From assembly GCA_965178125.1 (NCBI GenBank), contig OZ237762.1, positions 1-64,000 of the forward strand: a DNA stretch of 64,000 nt. The letters run 5' to 3'. This document shows, in pieces, positions 45,949 through 57,500 of the stretch (position 1 is its first letter; every line of letters starts with the position of its first letter). The stretch is from Bilabrum cf. latius. Taxonomy: Eukaryota > Bigyra: Bicosoecida > Bigyra > Bicosoecida. Position numbers and translations under genes: made by a program. The notes beneath the pieces are model-generated. The model was not told where the DNA came from and did no database searches. It was given only the letters and a program-made list of their open reading frames with translations.

Positions 45949-47532
45949 TTGATTCGCTTGCTTCAACACGCATCGAGCACCTCAGCAGAGGACGCAGGCG
46001 GCTTCACTTTGCCAGGGCTCGCCCCTGCAGCCGGTGGTGCCCATGCAGTTGCGTGGGGAGCGCTGCTGTGGCCTGATTTGCGAGGTTGGACCCCGCTGCA
46101 TGCTGCCGCTGCAAGGGGTGACATTTACATGTGCAAGGTATTGCAGCTACTGGAGCCGGAGGAGCTTCACGAGCTGGCAGCGCGTGTCATAGGAGATGCT
46201 CGTCTGTCGGAGCTGCGGCGGCAGCAGGGCATGACGCAGTGCCTGCTCGGGTGCACGCCACTGCACCTAGCCATCATCGGAGGCCGCCCTGCTATCGCTC
46301 GGCTGCTTGCGGCATCGTGCCCAGGCGCCGGGTGGGCTCTGGATGCGAGCGGGTGCACGCCCTTGGATGCCGGCCGCAGGGAGCGGCAGAGGCTGGGGCG
46401 GCAGTTGGGGGACTGTGCGGGTCGGTGGGGGCATGGGCTGGATGGGGATGCTTGTTCCCCGAGAGAAACAGAAACAGAATCCAAACCAGACGCAAGCAGA
46501 GCACTCGCTGATGGAGCAGCCGTTAGCGGGGCACTGGCAAACCCGCGCGTGCGCTCCGGGGTTGCTGCTGACCTATCCGTCGAAGACAGGGAGCGAGAGA
46601 CTCTGTGGGAGCAGGCTAGCAGCGTGAGGATGGCAATGGATGCCGCGGAGCTGGCAGGTGGTATTGCCCGTGCAAGGAGACCGGTTGGATCGAGCTGTGC
46701 ACTGGGCGATCCAACGCAGGCTGTGTCAGGTGAATCTTCTGCTGCCACTGCCACCCCGAGGAAGGGGCCTGCGAGCGCTGCCAGGGACTATCCGCTCATG
46801 TCCAGCGAATACGCGAGAGCGGCCCCGTATGCATGGAGCAGGGTGACTGGAGATGCCCGAGGGATGGTCACCAGGGGTGAGTCCCCGGCTCTGCCTCCTT
46901 GCGTGGTGTGCGCCTCTCGCCCCTCGGAGCTGGTGATGGCGCCCTGCGAGCACGTGTGCGTGTGCCGGGCGTGTGTGCTCAAGCACGGGATTGCGGCTAG
47001 GGGCAGTGGAAGGGGCGGGGCCAGAAGCAAGCGGGAACACGATGCCTCGGGCGCAGGCAGGGGCAGAGCGAGGGCCAAGTCTGCGCCCCGGGTGTGCCAG
47101 AGGGGCAGGGCGCCGCTCGTGCCTGTGCCTCTGGTGCCACCCTTGCGCCGTGGGGGATTTACAGCATTGAGGGCACGAGTGGGTCACCAAGTATACAGGG
47201 CGCGTGGTGCTGCACGTCTGCCAGCGCCCTAGTCGCCGGGGAGCTGTCATGCAAGTGGCGGGACGAGCGCCGCGGGTGCCAGTGCCGGAGCGAAGGAAGC
47301 GGCGCTTGGTGTCGGGCAAAAGCAAGCGCGACTAGGCTCCAAGTCTTGGTCGAAGTGTCCCGTGTGCTTGCAAGAATTAGAAGGCATGCACAGTGCGGTC
47401 GCCCGTTTGCAGCGTGAGCTGAGGCGCCCAGCAGCTGAATCATCCGAGGGTCGTGCGGAGCAGCTGGCGGGTCTCGCACCGCAGATCGTTCTGGGCATGC
47501 GTCTGGCTGGAGACCGGCTAGTACGGACCTAA
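45949..47532 (+). CDS. Ankyrin-repeat RING-finger protein, putative E3 ubiquitin ligase (5' end uncertain)
   Basis: The frame ends at TAA 47530-47532, with one TAG at 47230 read as Gln; the first in-frame ATG is at 46129, but ankyrin sequence lies upstream, so a 5' exon is likely. Ankyrin repeats are visible (DLRGWTPLHAAAARGDIYM and GCTPLHLAIIGGRPAIARLL). The RING-type finger has CVVC, then CEHVCVCRAC, then KCPVC, giving a C3HC4-like set, but about 120 Gly/Arg/Ala-rich residues separate the second and last cysteine pairs. Ankyrin-RING proteins are commonly substrate-binding E3 ligases. TAA as a true stop here shows that only TAG is reassigned. Confidence 0.78.
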
Positions 47533-47705
47533 GTCATGCATTGGAACTTATGCAATGGGCATGTACAAGTAGCGAGGTATTGTTTGCCAACTTCCATACG
47601 CATCCAATCCTTGCGACCATTCATTGTTTAAAGATGAAGATACATACATAGCTCATCTCGTGATTCCGCAAATCAAAATAGTAGCCCCCTCTATCCTTTC
47701 TATTG

Positions 47706-50602
47706 ATGCAGAGATCAAGTATTGTTTATTTTGCTTCATGGATTGCTGTGCTGTTCAGTTTTGCGGAGGGCTCACGCCTTCGAGCAGGGAAACGAGAGCT
47801 GACTGAAGTGAATGCAACTCTGCTTGAAATTAGGCTTAGCAGAATTGAAGAAACGCTAAAGGCCAGCGCAATAGCAGCAGATGGCGCTTTTCTGTTAAGT
47901 AACGCGCTCGTGATTCTGACTATGCAGGTGAGTCAGCATGAACACAGGCAGACGGTCCCTAACGAACAAATTCCACTCCGCTGCGGTATGCCTCTGCGTT
48001 CTACCTGCCGCAGGCCGGTTTTGCGATGCTCGAAGCAGGAGCTGTCGTATCTAGCTCTGCTATTAGCATGTGAGTGTTGCGTGGCCGGTCCTATTTGTGC
48101 GTCACGCTGTGGGGGGCACGCTGGTTTCGAGTCGTGGCACCATTCCAGTTCACGGGCTGTTGTGCTCCCATTTGCTATTTCTCCAGGCTTGCTTTGTGCA
48201 AACTTTGTCCGTAGTATGACAAAAAATTTGCTCGACTTGTGCATCGGGGCCGTGGCATTCTGGTGCATCGGGTATGGCATCGCGTTCGGAGAGGGCCCCA
48301 ACGGCAGCTAGAATGCGGTCATAGGCGAGGGCGACTATTTGCTGATGAACTCGGCAAGCAAGGGACATCTAATACACTGGATATGGTCCTGGAGCTTTGC
48401 AGCTACGGCAACCACGATCCTCAGTGGTGCCCTCGCCGGCCGTATCATGGTGCGGTCCTACTCGGTTGTCTCCTTTTTGATGGTCGGCCTCGTATACCCG
48501 CTGGCTGCACACGCGCTGTGGGCCGGGCAGGGCTGGCTGTACAAGCTAGGCGCCATTGATTTCGCGGGTTCAGGTGAGGTGCCACTGCGGTGCATGAAGC
48601 CCCCAGTCTCCCTCCACTGCCTCCTGATACAGCGACCATTACCCTGATCCCACCTCCCCCTTCCTTCTCCTTCTCAGCTGCGATCCACACTCTGGGAGGA
48701 GCTGCTGGTCTTTGTGGCACGTGGTATCTAGGCCCCCGTGCAGGAGTCTTCAGCCGCTCGGGTCGGTATTTTCCCACTAGGTCCAGCCCCTTGAACACGA
48801 TATTCGGGGCCATTCTGCTGGTCATCGCCTGGATCGCGTTCGACGCCTCCTCGGTGGGCAGCCTGGAGGGGAACAACATCGTGACCGCGGGACTGGCTGG
48901 CACCAACACGGCAATCTCGGCAGGGATCGGGTGCATCGTCTCGATTTCCTACTCGATCGCCATCCACCCCGAGTTCGTGGACACGATGGACCTGGTGACT
49001 GGCACCATCTCGGCTCTCGTGGCTGTGACTGCCCCCTGCGCCAGCATCCAGCCTTGGGAGGCAGGCATCATCGGGCTGCTCGGGTCCATGGCTGGCATCC
49101 TGTCGCAGGGCATCTTCATCTACTTCCGGATCGACGACCCCGTGGCTGCGCTGCCCTGCCACTTGGTGAACGGGCTCACAGGAACAATCTTCGTGGGGCT
49201 GTTCGCCAATGACCCGAGCAAGGAAGGTAACGAGTACATATTCGGGACGGATTTTTCCACACCGGGGCTGTTCCACGGGGGCGGATTCCGGCAGCTGGGT
49301 GTGCAGCTTCTGGCGGCACTCTACATGCTATTGCTGGGCCTGGGCAGTGGGTACGCGATCTTGTACACCGTGGGGCTATGCATGACGGTCCGCGTCACAG
49401 AGGAGGAGGAGAAGAGGGGGCTGGACGAGGTGGAGCACAACGCTATCCTGGTGCGCATCACAACCACCGAGCCCATGGGCCCCGAGACTCTCGAGGAGAA
49501 GAAGAGCTTCCGCAGGAGGAAGTCCTCCCGCATGATTGTTCCTCAGGACACGGGGGGCTCCATGCCCGGCACCGGCCTCACCATGGGGGGTGAGCTGGAC
49601 GATGTCGCGCTGGTGACCATCGTGGAGAGGGCTAGCCATGCGGCGAGAAAGACGGCCATGGCCATGGGCGGGGGTAGCGTGGGATCGACGGGCACAGACG
49701 GGCCCGTGGAGGCCTGGACAGAGTCCACCATGTCACAGAGTGCCGGTGGGAGCAAAAGGGGCCACGGAGCCTCTGGCTCGCGCCGGCGCTAGGGCGATCA
49801 GCCTCAGGGGGTGCAGGTGCTGCGGGATGCCCCTCTCGAGCTGGACTCCGCGCACGGTTCCCAGGGCGAGGGCAGTGCGGATGTGAGCGGCAGCAGCGGG
49901 TAGGGGATCTTGAGCAGGAGCGTGGGGCCGCATGGGCTGGGCGGGGAGGTCCCGGAGCCACGGGGCGGGGCCTCATCCACCACTTCTGGCCCTCTGCTGC
50001 AGCAGGAGACGCTTGCCGATGCACCGGGTGGACACACCCACCGAAGTGGGCACAGCAGTCAAAGCAGTGGCCCCAATGGTAGCATGTACATGGCAGGGAG
50101 GTCTATCGCGGCACCCGATGCAGATGCCATGCAGGCCTACGTGGCGCAAGTGGTGCGAGGCACCCTGACTGAGCTCTTCAAGCGGCGGGGGCCCGGGTCT
50201 GGCAGGAGGGGTTCGTTCGTGGGGGGCTAGGACGTGGCGGCGGCACCGTCTGGCAAGCACGGGCGGCGGAGCTCTCAGTCTCGAATCAAGCGGTCCAACA
50301 CCGGCGCTTCGTCCGGTGGTTCTACCGGAGGCAGGGGTCGCGGTCGGCGTGCCTCTTTGGTCAAGCACCGGTCGGAGCGGGCGTACTTTACGCAGCAGGA
50401 AATCGACGATGTGCTGCGGGAGAGGAAGGACGAGTTCGTGTACGGACTGCAGGGGTAGGAGGACGACGAGGTCTTGGATGAGGAGGAAGGGGCCGAGGGG
50501 CAGCAGAAGGGCGCAGAGAAGGACCAAGGCCAAGGGGGAGCTGGAGCAGGGAGCGGCGATGGGGGGGCGGGGACGAGCGGAGCAGACCCGGCGACGACTT
50601 GA
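47706..50602 (+). CDS. AMT: Ammonium transporter (Amt/Mep/Rh family) with long C-terminal tail, four exons
   Basis: Exons 47706-47927, 48014-48069, 48215-48573 and 48678-50602 (phases 0, 2 and 1; all introns GT...AG) give about 853 residues. A signal-like hydrophobic N terminus precedes the Amt core: AGFAMLEAGAV, NLLDLCIGAVAFWCIGYG, DFAGSAAIHTLGG with the first pore His, GTNTAISAGIG, and DDPVAALPCHLVNGL with the second pore His. The core ends with the usual GLDEVEHN. It moves ammonium across a membrane. After the core, about 400 residues of Ser/Gly/Gln/Glu-rich cytosolic tail follow, with four TAG codons (49790, 49901, 50228 and 50456) and a helix (FTQQEIDDVLRERKDEF). Another TAG lies in exon 3 after GEGPNGS. 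The stop is TGA. Confidence 0.93.
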
Positions 50603-50777
50603 CCGTCGCGGTGACTACGTATTTTTACTGCTACTCAAGCGCATGGGGTTAATGTTTCTGCTGCTGCCTTTGTGCACCACACACCGCACACGCCACGGAC
50701 AGACTTTAGCCACTCGTCACTGGCGGTGACGGTGCCCAGCGGACCTGCGGCCATCTCAAGGCGAGCAGGGTGACCAG

Positions 50778-52241
50778 ATGGCCTCGCTGTACATGCATTT
50801 TTCAGTTGTGTGCTGCGTGTATCTTTTCAGCATAGCGCATGCGCGAGATACTAAAGCCGGAGCTTCCACGTCGGTGACTAGAGATGTCTCGAGCAGTGCT
50901 GGATATGATGAAATATTCTACTGCAGACAGTGCGGCGCAATACTTTTTCGAGGTAAGAAGTATTTGCCCGGCTCAATGGAACACGCCGAGCTTATCGGGC
51001 GCATTGACGAGGAGCGGTTGGGGACAGCTGGCAGCCTCTTGGTTTTCGAGCAACAACCATCGCCAGCAAAGGGGCAGCACACCGTCGCCACGTTTCGAAG
51101 CGCGGAGCCGAATTCGATCGAAGTAGCAAATACTTTGTTCGGAAAGAACGAGGGCTCGTACTTTCCTGGGTACACGTGGCGGCCAGCTCGTTGCAGCAGC
51201 TGCAAAGCTCACATTGGCTGGGCATTCCAGGACAAAGACACGGATGAGATGTCCGGGAAGTAGCGATCAAGCGAGAAAGTGCACGCTAGCTATGAGATGC
51301 CAACCCAAGAGCCAACAGTAAAACGACAGAGGGGGAAGCAGCCCAGCACGAAGCGATCCAAGAAGCTGTCGTCTCGCTCGGTGCACTACTCAGCGGCGTA
51401 GGAACGCAAGGTGCTGCAAGTTCTGCAGGGTGTATGTCTGGTTCTTCCCTAGGGCTGGTGGACGTACGAGTTCTGCCACGAACAGGGCATCCAGCAATAC
51501 CACCGGCACCCGGACGGTGCCAAGGACCCCTTGTACAGCCTCGGGCACTGGGACGATGACGGCAGGGTGGAGCGAGCCCCCACTCCCCCGTCTTTGCACC
51601 GCAGGGGATACTACCACTCGCACTTCTTCAGGGGCGGCCAGCGCTGCGACGAGACGCGCAAGCCCAGGTCCACAGAGGTGCAGTTCCTGTGCTGCGGGGG
51701 CAGGCAGGGGGACCCGCCCAAGGTGCGGGGGATTGAGGAGACTAGCACGTGCAAGTACGTGCTGCAGGTGTGTGTCCCCGAGACCTGCGTCCCTCTGGAG
51801 GAGGGGGCCTCGCAGACCAGTGGCAGCAGCGGCCAAGCGGGCGGTGCATCCACCACCAGCAGCAAATCGAAAGGGAAGGGCACGGCCTCTGGTACTGCGC
51901 TGCAAGAAATGCAGCAAGTTGCTAGCACTGGGGGTGGTGCCAGGAGTAGCGTGGGTGCAGGCAGTTGGGAGTCGCTGGAGGATTTCATGGAGAGAAGAGG
52001 CGGCCAAGAATTGAAACTAGGGGGTACTGCTGGCGTAGAATAGGGAGAAAGCGAGGATAAATCCGGTGATTATGGTGCCCATGCCAAAGATTAGGCCCCG
52101 GAGCGATTTATTGGTGCGCTGTGGAGCAAGCTTCTCGTGGATGGGCGAGGCAGCAGGCTGGGGCCCTCGGAGGACATGGAGTGGGCGTCTCGCCCTAGCA
52201 GCGCTCTTCCAGCCCTCGGGCCACTAGTTCAAGACAATTAA
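50778..52241 (+). CDS. Secretory-pathway CULT-domain plus MRH (OS-9-like) lectin-domain fusion
   Basis: A single exon, ATG 50778 to TAA 52239-52241, 487 residues with TAG as Gln at 51261, 51402, 51450, 52041 and 52092. Residues 1-22 are a signal peptide. Residues about 45-152 are a CULT domain (the ligand-binding fold of cereblon): FYCRQCG, then YFPGYTWRPARCSSCKAHIG and WAF, with both zinc CxxC pairs and two of the three pocket Trp residues (Tyr replaces the first). Residues about 215-335 are a mannose-6-phosphate-receptor-homology domain of OS-9 type: GWWTYEFC, IQQYH, RCDE, PRSTEVQFLCC and CKYVLQVC, keeping the Gln, Arg, Glu and Tyr that bind mannose. OS-9 recognises trimmed N-glycans on misfolded ER proteins. 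The C terminus is disordered, without a clear ER-retention signal. Confidence 0.85.
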
Positions 52242-52562
52242 GTTGATATGGCCCAGGTTTTTGTTGCGAATGTTGGCGCTTCTTATGGGAAGAGCTGCTC
52301 GTGGGGAAGACGATCTTTTGATAAGGGTTCTCTGCTCAGCAACCCTAATTGGTACCTGCCCGATTCGTTCGGCACAAATGAGTGCGGACGAGGCCTGCGA
52401 GCATAACGCTTTTAACATGTAGCGATCCATTGCATCAACGCATCGACAACATGGGCAGGATCGGTGCTTCGTCACACTGCCACGCGATCTCTCGCCATTC
52501 CCCGCGTCGTCAGCATGTCGCCACTTGTTGTTCGCTATCAACGAGCGAGGGAAATCCCAACC

Positions 52563-54146
52563 ATGAAGAGTGTGATCATAGTTCTAGGTGCCTTGCTGCT
52601 TGCTCGCGGTGGCGTGGCTTCGTGCCCTTACTAGTACCCGTCAGCTGTTCCAGCGTGCGCGCCGACGTCCTACGAGTGTAACACTGAAAACGCTGCCACC
52701 AACAACGTTGAGTGCCAATCGCTCCACGACTACTGCAAGCCATTTAGGAACGGAGCAGATGAGGGTGTTTGCGTTGCTCACAAGACCCAAGGCTACGCCT
52801 TTCGGGCGCCTTGCATCACTTCGAACGCGTCAGCGGGTACAAGAGACGCTATCATTGCGAGCGGCGCGCGGCCAGTGCCTCTGAGCTACCTGGAATGCGA
52901 AAACACAGCACCTGGTCTGTCTTGCAACGGGAACATTGCAGCGAAAAGCACATCGAGCCAGCCATACCCACCCAGTGGAGTAGGAACTTGCGTTGCAGTA
53001 CTCTCGGGAGCTGGAGACGCCTGCACTTCAGACTTGGAATGCCCGGGCGATTCGAATTGTCAGAGCGATGGAACTTGCCAGCGCTTGAAGCAGGGAGATG
53101 CGTGCGATGCTGCGACCGAGTTCTTCGTTATCCCATAGTGCGGCAAGGGCCTCTTTTGCGACGTTACCCAGTCCACCTGCCAGCCAGCCAAGAGCCCCGG
53201 GGACCCTTGCAGCGGGTATGCGGGCGAGTGCGGCTTTGAGGGTCTCTGCGTGGACATGGGCAGCGGGGAGACGTGCGTGGCCTTCAACTCGCTGGTGAAC
53301 GGGGACAGGGACCCCTCGGTGGATCTTGCAGCCGTGGGCACGGGCCCCGGGGCCATCCTGCCCTCTGCGCTCTGCAGCAGCAAGTACGCAGTGGTGCCCC
53401 CGGGGGGTGCTTAGGACGGTACCCCCACGTGCACGGACCTGCCTTCTGGCATGGACGCCAAGCAGTACGAGAGCTGCGAGGGCAACGACATCGGGGACCA
53501 TGAGGACGGGCTCAGCTGCCAGTGCTTCCCGGACGGGAACAAGCACTGGTCCCCCATCACCGGCCCTGCGCTGCTCAAGGCCAAGCATGCGCTCATCGAC
53601 TGCCTGCGGACGACACCATGCCCCGGGGGTCCCCGCCTCATCCCCGCCACCCTTGACCTTGACCCCGCAGGGGGGGACGTGTCATCGCTGCTGCTGCCGG
53701 TCACTTCTTGCGAGTACTTCTCGTGCTACCCCCAGCTGCAGCAGGCCTCATGCGCCGCGTCCACTTTCGAGGCCAGCTACGCTTACTTCGCGGCGGAGTC
53801 CAACGCGATCAACATGTGCGCCTCGACCCGCATCAACGAGACCAAGAGCCACGTCTGCGACGGGGGCCTGCAGTGCCAGAACCTCCCCGGAGTGTCCGGG
53901 CTGCAGTGCCCTTCCTCGGGCAAGAAGGGGCTCGGCAAGGGCGCCAAGATCGGAATCGGGGCGACATTCGGACTTCTGGGGGCGGCCGGGCTTGCGGGTG
54001 GGCTGTGGTTCTTCCTTTTCCGCGGAGGATCCGGGATGGGCTCGTCCTACGCGAGCATGGCCGGCGGGGCATCCAGCGCAGGCTCGTCTGGCTCGGCGCC
54101 CACAGCAAGCAGCTTTGCCTCTGTGGGCAGCAGCAACCCGTTCTGA
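52563..54146 (+). CDS. Cysteine-rich type I membrane protein, unknown function
   Basis: 527 residues from ATG 52563 to TGA 54144, with TAG as Gln at 52632, 53136 and 53412. Residues 1-20 are a signal peptide. The ectodomain (20-460) contains many cysteines in short repeats (CTSDLECPGDSNCQSDGTCQ, CGKGLFCDVTQSTC, CGFEGLC), like the disulfide-rich surface proteins of several protists. One transmembrane helix lies at about 468-490 (IGATFGLLGAAGLAGGLWFFLF) after a basic GKKGLGKGAK stretch, with a short Ser/Gly/Ala-rich tail behind it. The function is unknown. It converges on CC2D2A. Confidence 0.75.
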
Positions 54147-54503
54147 GCCACTGAGGTTGCTGAGAGAACAATGGGCCGTCGCACCCAGCGGACACTCGAA
54201 GGACGCGGTGTCATCGACTGCGACGAGCTGCTCGTCGTGATGAAGGGGACCGGCGGGGGGCGAACACGCACTGGTCCGGGGCTGCATCTGACAGTCTCTG
54301 CACTGTTCGATTCAGCGCCCGGCAACCATGATTCTTGTCCGCTACTCCTACCTATTCGTTGTTTATCCTATTCGTTTGCATGGCCTGGAAAGCTAGCAGG
54401 GCGAGCTCGCGTATTCGAACGGCGCACATCGATGTGGTGGCAAATGCTTCCAATTCACACAATGGCATCGTCACGATTGACGGCGCGCAGCCCATCTATG
54501 CAT
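54147..54503. other. Intergenic region between convergent genes
   Basis: 357 bp between the 3' ends of the Cys-rich protein gene and CC2D2A. I see no gene or clear signal. Confidence 0.5.
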
Positions 54504-57500
54504 TTATCTTCCAGGCAGCAATACTACAACGTACACCCAAACGCTCACGACGGCACACGGGTAGGCGAATGCGCGCGCCGCGACGGCAAACTCGGCCCGC
54601 TCGTCATCCACCGTGTGCGCCTCGGTGGCACGCACCGCCTCCACCACGCTGGGCAGGTCAGAGAAGGTGAAGTTCAGAGGGAATCCAGAGACCCGCCGCC
54701 CCACCAGCCGGTGGTGCAGCTCGTCGAGGTGCTGCGCCGAGAGGTCTCTCCCCGCCCCCGCCCCCGCCGCGCTCCAGCCTTCGGCCAGCCCCATGCTGGC
54801 GCCAGTGGCAGCCGCGCGCGCCTCCAGCTCGTCCAGCCGCAGCCGCAGCGGCTCCACAAGGTCGTACCTGTGGTGCAGCCGCCTGTACCTGGGCCTCCTC
54901 CACCTCCGGAAGCACGCCACCAGCGTGTCCTCGAGGCTCTTGGCCAGCCGGGCCGACTCGTACGAGAGAGGAGGCGTGTACACGATCTCGGGCTGCACGC
55001 ACCGCACGTTCAGGGCAGCTTGCCCGGGCTTCACGAACGGTTGCCAGGCCGTGATGTCATCCAGCGCCCACGTCATGTCTCGGGGCGAGCCAGTCCGCTG
55101 CACGTTGGCGTACAGGTTGCTGCCGGTGGCCACCAGGCCCACGCTCACCAAAGGCAGCTGCGAATCCGATGCGTCGTACACGCGCCCAGTGGCCGCCTCG
55201 ATTAGCAGCACCTGCTCCGTTGTGCCACCCGACCCCGCCGACAGCTGCCTCTGCATCTGTCCCTGATCACTGGACTCCTGCCCGATGCCGCGCCCCCACA
55301 GCACCCAGCAAGTCTCGCCGTGCACCAGCGAGTTGCCGATCACCAGCCCCCCCCGCCAGCCCCTCAGGCGCTCCTCCGCCCCGATGGCAGTCAGCGCGCC
55401 AAGGGTCTGTGCGAGCCCCTTGGGACCCCCTCGCGCGGCCTGCAGCACCGCAGCCTCGTTGCTCTGCAGCCACAGGAGGTAGTTGAGCAGCAGCACTGAA
55501 TGCTCCTCCCAGTCGCCCGCGCCCATGCCCAGCGTCTGAGCAGATGTGCTCCAGATGTCAGTGGATCGCCCGAACGCGTCCCAGTCCGAGAGGAAGGGCA
55601 GCATGGACACGTACCTCAGACAGGCCTCGGGGCTCGCGAGCCGCCGGGTGTTGGGCGAGTTGTACTCATCGCGGAATAGGCGGCGCAGGCGGCCCGTCCC
55701 CGACATGGGGCCCTGCGCCGTTGTTCCCTGGGCGCTTCCCTCGATCTCCTTGACGTCGTCCGGGCTGAGGCCCAGCACGGCGTCGTCTTCTTCCTCCTCC
55801 TCGTCCTCGTCTTCCTCTTCATCGTCTTCGTCTTTCGCATCGGCCCCATCCTCATCGTCGTCCTCCTCATCCCCATAATCCAGTCCAACCCTTCCCCTTG
55901 ACCTTGCCTCTGCACCGTCTTCGCCGCGCCCATCTTCCTCCTCTTCATTCCCGCTAACTTTGCTCTCGCTCGCACCCGCCCCCGGCCCCTTCCCCCTGTC
56001 CCCTCCCTCCCCCACTCCGCCCCCGGCAGCTCCAGCCACCAGGGCCTCGTCCTCCCGGCCCTGCACGCCCGCGAGCGCCCGCCTCCGGGCTGCCTCGGCC
56101 CCCCGCCGCTCCTCCCTCCGCCTCCTCCTGGCGCGCTTCTTGGCCGGCCCCTCCGTCCCCGGGGCGGGGGGCGGCGCCTGTGGCCCTATGAACTCGCACA
56201 GCAGCCGGGGCCTCCTCAGCAGGTCCATGGCCACGGCGCTGAAGGGCCTGTCTGGGTGCGCCGTGGACAGGCCCTCGCTCCACGACTGGGCCGCCGCAAG
56301 CACGCGACCCCTCTCGGCGCGCTCGTCAGACACGGGATCTCTGCCCCCTTGCCCCGCGATGCGCACCGGCCCGGCTCCCCTCTCGCGCTCGATGGCGCGG
56401 GACACGTCCCCGCGGCCCCCGGACAAAGAGGCCCCCATGCCCGCCACCTGCAGCCCCTCCTCGCCCGCGCCCGCGTCACCGGCATCGTCCTGGTCGTCGG
56501 GTTGCGGCAGCGGAGGATCCACCTGCAGCCGGAGCAGCACGTGGGCAGCGGCCCCAGACGACTGCGCGCTCGTCAGCATCGTCCCGGCGAACTCGGCGCC
56601 CACCGCCCCCGCGCGATCGGCCGCAGCAGCGCCGCCGCCGTGCCCTGCGAACGCCGCCCCGTGCCCGTATCCGATCGCGTCCTGCTCCCCTCCGCGCCCT
56701 TGCCCACTGGCCATACCCGCGCCTCGAGGAGCATCGCCACCGCCTTGGCCCCGCCCACCGCCTCCCTGCTGCTGCTGCTGCCCTCTGTCCACCATGCCCG
56801 CCACGCCCGCCGCCGCCATCTCCTGCCTCTGGGCCTGGGACTGGTACCCGTGGCACAGCGGGGGCGCCTCGATGAGGAAGTCCCCCTGCAGGCCCTTGCT
56901 GCCCGCCTCGTACAGGGTGGAGAAGGGAACCTTCACCCGCCCGAGGAACCTCAGGTCGTGCCTCTCCTGCACCGTGCGCGCGGACCGGGGATCTGCCGCG
57001 CTCCTGAGGATGACCTCGTCGTGCAGCACGATCTCCAGGTGGTCCGACACACCGGCCAGCTGCGCCGGGCTGAGGCCTTCCCCCGCCTGGTTGAAGGGCA
57101 GCCGCAGCACCTCGTTCCACTGCGGCTCGCTTCCCGCGCGGGCGGTCCCACGCGCCACGTACTGCCTGAACCGCAGCGAGAACACAGGCAGCACGATGTT
57201 GCCCTCTCCCTCTGTCTGGCCCAGCGACAGCTGCGCCCCCGCCGAGCCCTGGCCCTGGTCCTGGTACGCCGAAGACCTCCGCCGGGCACTCGGACCCCCG
57301 GGACGAGGAGGCCTCGCGCCCAGGGGCCCTCCCACCCTCGCCGGGATGTTGCGGGCCCGCAGCACCTGCACCGTGAGGAAGTGCTGCGTGAAGGTGCCGC
57401 CCTGTCCACCGGGGGCCACGGGCTGGGCAGGCTTGAGAGTGGCCAGCCCCGATGCCTGTTGGGGCCGCAGGGGCCTCCTGGGTGCGAAGAGGGCGGCGAG

